41,181 bases of DNA, from positions 35,803 to 76,983 of the forward strand of contig NZ_JABFAU010000016.1 in assembly GCF_017168335.1 (NCBI RefSeq). The letters are read 5' to 3'. This DNA comes from Rhodococcus sp. KRD162 (GTDB taxonomy: Bacteria > Actinomycetota > Actinomycetes > Mycobacteriales > Mycobacteriaceae). The position numbers were made by a program, and so were the translations under genes. The notes under the pieces were generated by a model. That model saw only the letters and a list, made by a program, of their open reading frames with translations. It was not told where the DNA came from and ran no database searches. Positions 36,942-41,181 of this stretch are shown here, piece after piece. Position 1 is the stretch's first letter, and the number at the start of each line of letters is the position of its first letter.

Positions 36942-38353
36942 ACGAGCACCGGACGGCCGATGGTCTCGGCGGTCGATCGGGCCCAGCGGCCGGTGGTGAC
37001 CAGTGCGAGCACGGTGACGACCACGCCTGCACCTGCGATGACGAACCACGCGGGCACTGCGGCAGCGGTGAAACCGTCGGAGATCTCACCGACGATGCTC
37101 GCGGTGACGATCGAGCCGACGACCGCCACGCCGAGTGACTGACCCACCTGCCTGCTGGTCGAGGCGATCGCGGACGCCACTCCAGCCTGGCTGCGCGGCA
37201 TCCCGGACACCGCGGTGTTGGTGATCGGGGCGTTGACCATGCCGAACGATATTCCGAAGATCACGTACGCCACCGCCAGCCAGGTGAAGGAGGTCGTGGG
37301 GGCCATCCGACTGAGCATCAAGGCCGAGGTCACGAATCCGATGCCTGCGACCAGCAGTGGAATTCGCGCTCCGAGGGAGCCGACGATGCGCCCGGAGATC
37401 GGCGCGAAGATCAGGGTCATCAATGCCATCGGCAGGGTGAGGAGACCGGCGTGCAGGGGCGAGAAGCCGCGCACATCCTGGAGGTAGAGGGTGTTGAGGA
37501 ACAGGAATCCGCCGAGGGATGCGAAGGCGCACACCGCGATCACCGTCGCTCCACTGAAGGGCGCACTGCGGAAGAACTTCAGTTGGATCAACGGCTCTTC
37601 GAGACGCGATTCGACGACCAACAGGCCGAGGAGGGAGCCGAGTGCAATGGCACCGGTGAGCACGATCGGCGGCGATGACCAGCCCTTCGTCGGGCCCTCG
37701 ATGATGGTGAACACCAGGGAGACGAGGAACGCGAAGATCAGGATCTGACCGGCCGGGTCGAACTTGCGTGAGTGTTCGGCTTTGGATTCGGGGACGAATT
37801 TCAGCGTCATGGCCAGCGCGAAGATGCCCACGGGGACGTTGATCCAGAAGATGGACTGCCATCCGGCCGCGGTGACGAGGACGCCGCCGAGAGCGGGGCC
37901 GGCCGACATCGAGATTCCCACGACGGCACCCCACATTCCGATGGCCCCGGCGCGTTCTTTGGGGTCGGTGAAGGTGTTGGTGATGATCGACATCGCCACG
38001 GGATTCATCATCGAGCCGCCGACGGCTTGGAGCATGCGGAAGGCGACGAGCCAGCCGAGGGAGGGTGCGATGCTGCACAGCAGGGACCCGAGTACGAACG
38101 TCCCGGTTCCGATGAGGAAGAAGCGCTTGCGGCCGTACCTGTCGGCCATCGAGCCGCCGAGCATGAGCAGTGACGCCACTACCAGGGTGTATGCATCGAT
38201 GATCCATTGCAGACCGGATACCGACGCGTTCAGGTCGGCGCGCATCGACGGCAGTGCGATGTTGACGATCGTGTTGTCGGTGCTGACGAGAAACAGGCTG
38301 AGGCAGCAGATGCCGAGCACCGAATATCGGTGCCGTCGGGTCAACTCGCCCAT
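36938..38353 (-). CDS. MFS drug exporter, DHA2 (EmrB/QacA) 14-helix type
   Basis: A 471-residue proton-driven exporter with 14 predicted membrane helices. The family signatures STDNTIVNIALPSM (helix 1), GGSMADRYGRKR (loop 2-3) and GPALGGVLV (helix 5, motif C for drug antiport) are present. GGAGG lies five bases before the ATG at 38353; the GTG at 38359 would put the ribosome site inside the start. The substrate is unknown; typically dyes, antibiotics or disinfectants. Followed by its marR-like regulator. Confidence 0.9.
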   Translation of the reverse strand: MGELTRRHRYSVLGICCLSLFLVSTDNTIVNIALPSMRADLNASVSGLQWIIDAYTLVVASLLMLGGSMADRYGRKRFFLIGTGTFVLGSLLCSIAPSLGWLVAFRMLQAVGGSMMNPVAMSIITNTFTDPKERAGAIGMWGAVVGISMSAGPALGGVLVTAAGWQSIFWINVPVGIFALAMTLKFVPESKAEHSRKFDPAGQILIFAFLVSLVFTIIEGPTKGWSSPPIVLTGAIALGSLLGLLVVESRLEEPLIQLKFFRSAPFSGATVIAVCAFASLGGFLFLNTLYLQDVRGFSPLHAGLLTLPMALMTLIFAPISGRIVGSLGARIPLLVAGIGFVTSALMLSRMAPTTSFTWLAVAYVIFGISFGMVNAPITNTAVSGMPRSQAGVASAIASTSRQVGQSLGVAVVGSIVTASIVGEISDGFTAAAVPAWFVIAGAGVVVTVLALVTTGRWARSTAETIGRPVLV

Positions 38354-38379
38354 GTCCACCTCCAGCCAAGTATGTGTAT

Positions 38380-38396
38380 ATGTACAACTATTACAT
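38380..38396 (-). promoter_or_regulatory. Candidate MarR operator upstream of MFS gene
   Basis: ATGTA (38380-38384) and TACAT (38392-38396) form an inverted repeat with a 7-base AT-rich spacer, 27-43 bases before the MFS start. A 17-bp AT-rich palindrome at the promoter is typical of MarR targets. Confidence 0.35.
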
Positions 38397-38496
38397 GAGT
38401 ACTCCTAACTTGTTGAGCGAGCAAGTGCGATGCACGTGACGTTGCCCGCTAGGGTGTGGGTCACAGACTCGCTGTATTCGTGAATGGAGAACAACC

Positions 38497-38727
38497 GTGG
38501 CTTCCGAGATCGCACCAGGCGACCTGGTTCAGGCGTCCGGGCACGCCGGCCCGTGGAAGGTGCTCGAGATCCGCCAGGGTTTGGCGTTGCTCGAGCATCA
38601 CGACGGACATCGACTGTCGGTACGGACCACCACGGTCGAGGTGGTGCGCAAGGCGTCGAGCAACGAGGGTTCGACTCCACAGGCAGAGGCGGAGAGCGAG
38701 AACCCCTCGCTGTTCGACGAGAACTGA
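38497..38727 (+). CDS. Small hypothetical protein
   Basis: A 76-residue protein. Residues 1-50 look like a small beta-barrel (GDLVQASGHAGPWKVLEIRQGLALLEH... VRTTTVEVVRK), of SH3/KOW-like appearance. The acidic end NPSLFDEN resembles sliding-clamp-type short motifs only loosely. GGAG lies seven bases before the GTG start. It is convergent with rsgA, with one base between stops. No known function. Confidence 0.65.
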   Translation: MASEIAPGDLVQASGHAGPWKVLEIRQGLALLEHHDGHRLSVRTTTVEVVRKASSNEGSTPQAEAESENPSLFDEN

Positions 38728-38728
38728 C

Positions 38729-39754
38729 CTACCGCACCTTTCGTTCCGCCGCGTACTTCTGCCGCAGCGACTTCGAGATCTGCTTGAACTCCCGCAGCTT
38801 CTCGCTGCGTGCTCTGGCATCATGCCTCGAGGTTGCCCACGCGTTCTCCCGCAGCAGCTTTCGGTAATTTCCGAGCCGACGAGCGGTGAGTTCACCCGAA
38901 TCGACGGCGGCGAGCACCGCACACCCGGGCTCGTGCACGTGCGCGCAGTCGCCGAAGCGACACGAGGCGGCGAGTTCCTCGATGTCGGAAAAAGTGCTTG
39001 CCACCGCATCTTCCGATCCCTGCACCCCCACCGACCGCAGGCCCGGCGTGTCCAGGAGCGTCAGTCCCGTGTCGGGAATCGGCACCAACTCGCGATGCGT
39101 CGTCGTGTGTCTGCCCTTGCTGTCCGCCGCACGGGTGTCGCCGGTGACGAATGCGCTGCGATCGAGCAAGGCATTGCCGAGGGTCGACTTTCCCGATCCC
39201 GACGGCCCGATCAGCGCCACCGTTCCGCGCAGATGCGTTGTCAGTGAATCGATTCCGTCGCCCGACAGTGCGCTGGTACGGCAGACGGCGACGCCGGGCG
39301 CGCAGGCTCGAAGCTGGTCCTCGGCCACGGTGCCACTGTCGGCTTTGGTGATCGCGAGAACGGGGACGGCGCCGCTGCCCCAGACAAGCGTGAGGTAGCG
39401 CTCGACGCGACCGAGATCGACAGTGGTGTCCGACGCGACAGCCACCACGACGGTATCGACATTCGCCCCGAGAACCTGTGTCTCGGAGGACGATCCGGCG
39501 CAGGCGCGTTCGATCGCCGTTCGGCGGGGCAGGATATCGGCCAGGAGGAACTGGCGTTCGGAATGTGGCCGGAGGGCGACCCAGTCCCCGGCGCAGGTAC
39601 GAGTGCCTGCGCCGCGGACGATTCCGTCGCCGGTCACGGCATCGAATTCACCGCGGTCTACGCGAACGACGCGGCCGAGAACCGATCCCGGGGTGAGCTT
39701 TTCGAACTCGGTCAGCCAGTGCTGGTCGAGGCCGTACTGGTCCAGTGGAGACAT
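38729..39754 (-). CDS. rsgA: Ribosome small-subunit GTPase RsgA
   Basis: A 341-residue circularly permuted GTPase that checks late 30S ribosome maturation. An N-terminal OB-fold (about 20-85) is followed by G4 ITKAD, G1 GPSGSGKST (about 181-189) and G3 DTPGL in permuted order, then a zinc-binding segment (CRFGDCAHVHEPGC) and a basic C-terminal helix. AAGGA precedes the ATG at 39754. All key motifs are intact. Confidence 0.9.
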   Translation of the reverse strand: MSPLDQYGLDQHWLTEFEKLTPGSVLGRVVRVDRGEFDAVTGDGIVRGAGTRTCAGDWVALRPHSERQFLLADILPRRTAIERACAGSSSETQVLGANVDTVVVAVASDTTVDLGRVERYLTLVWGSGAVPVLAITKADSGTVAEDQLRACAPGVAVCRTSALSGDGIDSLTTHLRGTVALIGPSGSGKSTLGNALLDRSAFVTGDTRAADSKGRHTTTHRELVPIPDTGLTLLDTPGLRSVGVQGSEDAVASTFSDIEELAASCRFGDCAHVHEPGCAVLAAVDSGELTARRLGNYRKLLRENAWATSRHDARARSEKLREFKQISKSLRQKYAAERKVR

Positions 39755-39843
39755 GCAAGATCCTTCGGAGAGGCGGAACGAGGGCTCGGGTGTGTGCTCG
39801 TCCAGGTGGCCATGATGCCCACCTCCTCACGTGAAAGCGCATG

Positions 39844-39881
39844 AAAAAACCGTCGACGGCACGCTAACAGCCGTCGACGGT
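39844..39881 (-). terminator. Intrinsic terminator of otsA
   Basis: ACCGTCGACGG (39849-39859) and CCGTCGACGGT (39871-39881) pair perfectly; the A6 at 39844-39849 becomes a T-run on the minus strand directly after the stem. It lies 15 bases past the otsA stop. Confidence 0.9.
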
Positions 39882-39895
39882 CTCGGGAAAGCGAT

Positions 39896-41181
39896 TTATC
39901 GCTGCGCCGGGCCGGACCCCTCCGGGGGTTGTGCCAGCGCGGTCAGGAAAGAGCGAGCCCAGCGATCGACATCGTGCGCGAGCACCTGCCGACGCATGGC
40001 ACGCATGTGCCGTTTGCCTGCTTCGGGTTCCTGTTCGAGTGCGCCGGTGATCGCGTCTTTCACGCTGTCCAGGTCATGTGGGTTGCACAAGTACGCCTGA
40101 CGCAGTTCTGCTGCAGCACCGGTGAATTCGCTGAGGACCAACGCTCCGCCGAGATCGCTTCGGCAGGCCACGTATTCCTTGGCGACGAGGTTCATGCCGT
40201 CGCGCAGCGGGGTGACCAGCATGACGTCGGCGGCGACGAAATACGCCAGCAGGTCGTCGCGGGGGATCGGCCGGTGCAGGTAGTGCACCACCGGGTGCCC
40301 CACCTGGCCGTACTCGCCGTTGATTCGACCCACCTGTTGCTCGATCTCGCTGCGCATCGCGACGTAACTCTCGACGCGTTCACGGCTCGGCGTCGCCAAC
40401 TGCACGATGATGTTCTCGGCCGGATCGACGCGTCCCTCTTCGAGCAACTCGCGAAAAGCATTGAGCCGGACGTCGATTCCCTTGGTGTAGTCCAAGCGAT
40501 CGACGCCGAGCATGATGCGTTTCGGGTTGCCGAGATCCTTGCGCAGTTGCTTCGCGCGATCGCGGACGGCCTTCGTCCGTGACTTGGTGTCGAGATCACC
40601 GGAATCGATGGAGATCGGAAACGCGCCGACTCGCACGGTCCTGAACCCCACCTGCACGACGCCCAACTTGGACCGCACGCCGACGGTGCCGCGGGACGTG
40701 GTTCCCCCGGCGAGGCGTCGGGCAAGGTAGAGGAAGTTCTGCGCGCCGCCGGACAGGTGGAAGCCGATGAGGTCGGCACCGAGCAGTCCTTCGACGATCT
40801 CGGTGCGCCACGGCATCTGCATGAACAGCTCGATCGGCGGGAACGGGATGTGCAGAAAGAACCCGATGGTCAGATCGGGGCGCAGCATGCGCAGCATCTT
40901 GGGGACGAGCTGAAGCTGGTAGTCCTGGATCCACACCGTTGCGCCCTGAGCCGCCGCCTCAGACGTCTTCTCGGCGAAGCGGCGGTTGACCTCGACATAG
41001 GCGTTCCACCAGTCGCGGTCGTACACCGGTTTGACGATGACGTCGTGGTAGAGCGGCCACAGGGTGGCGTTGGAAAAGCCCTCGTAATACTGCTTGTACT
41101 CGTTCTCGCTGATCGGGACCGGACGCAGTTGCAAGTCGTCCTCGACGAAGGGCTCGACGTCGACATCGGACACCCCGACCC
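39896..41181 (-). CDS. otsA: Trehalose-6-phosphate synthase OtsA, N-terminus outside the window
   Basis: About 427 residues of a GT20 enzyme that joins glucose from a nucleotide-glucose donor to glucose-6-phosphate. Visible: [31 protein letters not shown] (donor and phosphate site), [12 protein letters not shown] and LSEFTGAA, in the normal order. The frame is open to the last base ([11 protein letters not shown]), and the family begins some 60-100 residues earlier, so the GTG at 41173 is not the true start. This gives the cell the OtsA route to trehalose in addition to TreS. A terminator follows the stop. Confidence 0.95.
   Translation of the reverse strand, partial: VGVSDVDVEPFVEDDLQLRPVPISENEYKQYYEGFSNATLWPLYHDVIVKPVYDRDWWNAYVEVNRRFAEKTSEAAAQGATVWIQDYQLQLVPKMLRMLRPDLTIGFFLHIPFPPIELFMQMPWRTEIVEGLLGADLIGFHLSGGAQNFLYLARRLAGGTTSRGTVGVRSKLGVVQVGFRTVRVGAFPISIDSGDLDTKSRTKAVRDRAKQLRKDLGNPKRIMLGVDRLDYTKGIDVRLNAFRELLEEGRVDPAENIIVQLATPSRERVESYVAMRSEIEQQVGRINGEYGQVGHPVVHYLHRPIPRDDLLAYFVAADVMLVTPLRDGMNLVAKEYVACRSDLGGALVLSEFTGAAAELRQAYLCNPHDLDSVKDAITGALEQEPEAGKRHMRAMRRQVLAHDVDRWARSFLTALAQPPEGSGPAQR

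Overview
This is high-GC actinobacterial DNA with the gene order and cell-envelope genes of a mycolic-acid-containing actinomycete. I infer a Rhodococcus-like organism from gene content and order; no rRNA or other marker is present. The backbone matches, from memory, the Mycobacterium tuberculosis stretch Rv0337c to Rv0353: an alanine-type aminotransferase, the membrane Fe-S reductase EtfD, an iniR-type regulator, iniB-iniA-iniC, and dnaK-grpE-dnaJ-hspR. Lineage-specific genes sit between these blocks. The last gene (otsA, minus strand) runs off the right edge. I see no rRNA, tRNA, CRISPR array, insertion sequence or phage gene.

Layout. Positions 1-7.6 kb hold general metabolism and accessory genes: the aminotransferase, a divergent SDR/TetR pair, an HMCES/YedK-type DNA-protein crosslink protein, a DUF3263-like small protein, an S9 peptidase, and an AbiEi-like/Vsr-fold protein with related palindromic repeats at both its ends. 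Positions 7.6-10.9 kb hold etfD, whose C-terminal tail contains an exact-period 150-bp tandem repeat. Positions 11.5-14.7 kb hold three secreted proteins, two of them chymotrypsin-fold (S1) proteases.

Positions 14.8-27.7 kb are the most unusual part. Three minus-strand genes encode proteins with Hsp70-like actin-fold ATPase regions, each followed by one membrane helix and a Pro/Thr-rich region. The first of them continues into a large helical region ending in a LuxR-type DNA-binding domain, so it is an Hsp70-TM-LuxR fusion at the position of iniR. The second has lost lobe II of the nucleotide-binding domain. They are divergent from iniB (a Gly/Ala-rich protein), iniA and iniC (dynamin-like GTPases), across a 257-bp region rich in palindromes. 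I infer an envelope-stress sensing module, with the actin-fold proteins as sensors or regulators and IniBAC as the effector.

Positions 27.7-30.5 kb hold a four-helix membrane protein and a Pseudomonas-stutzeri-type trehalose synthase (TreS). Positions 30.8-35.6 kb hold a small secreted protein and the heat-shock operon, which has two HspR (HAIR) operators upstream. Positions 35.8-41.2 kb hold an FNR-type flavin reductase, a MarR/MFS drug-exporter operon, a small protein, an RsgA-type GTPase and OtsA. TreS and OtsA together place two trehalose-forming routes close to the ini locus. This may matter because trehalose has been proposed as the signal for the mycobacterial IniR (recollection, not checked here).
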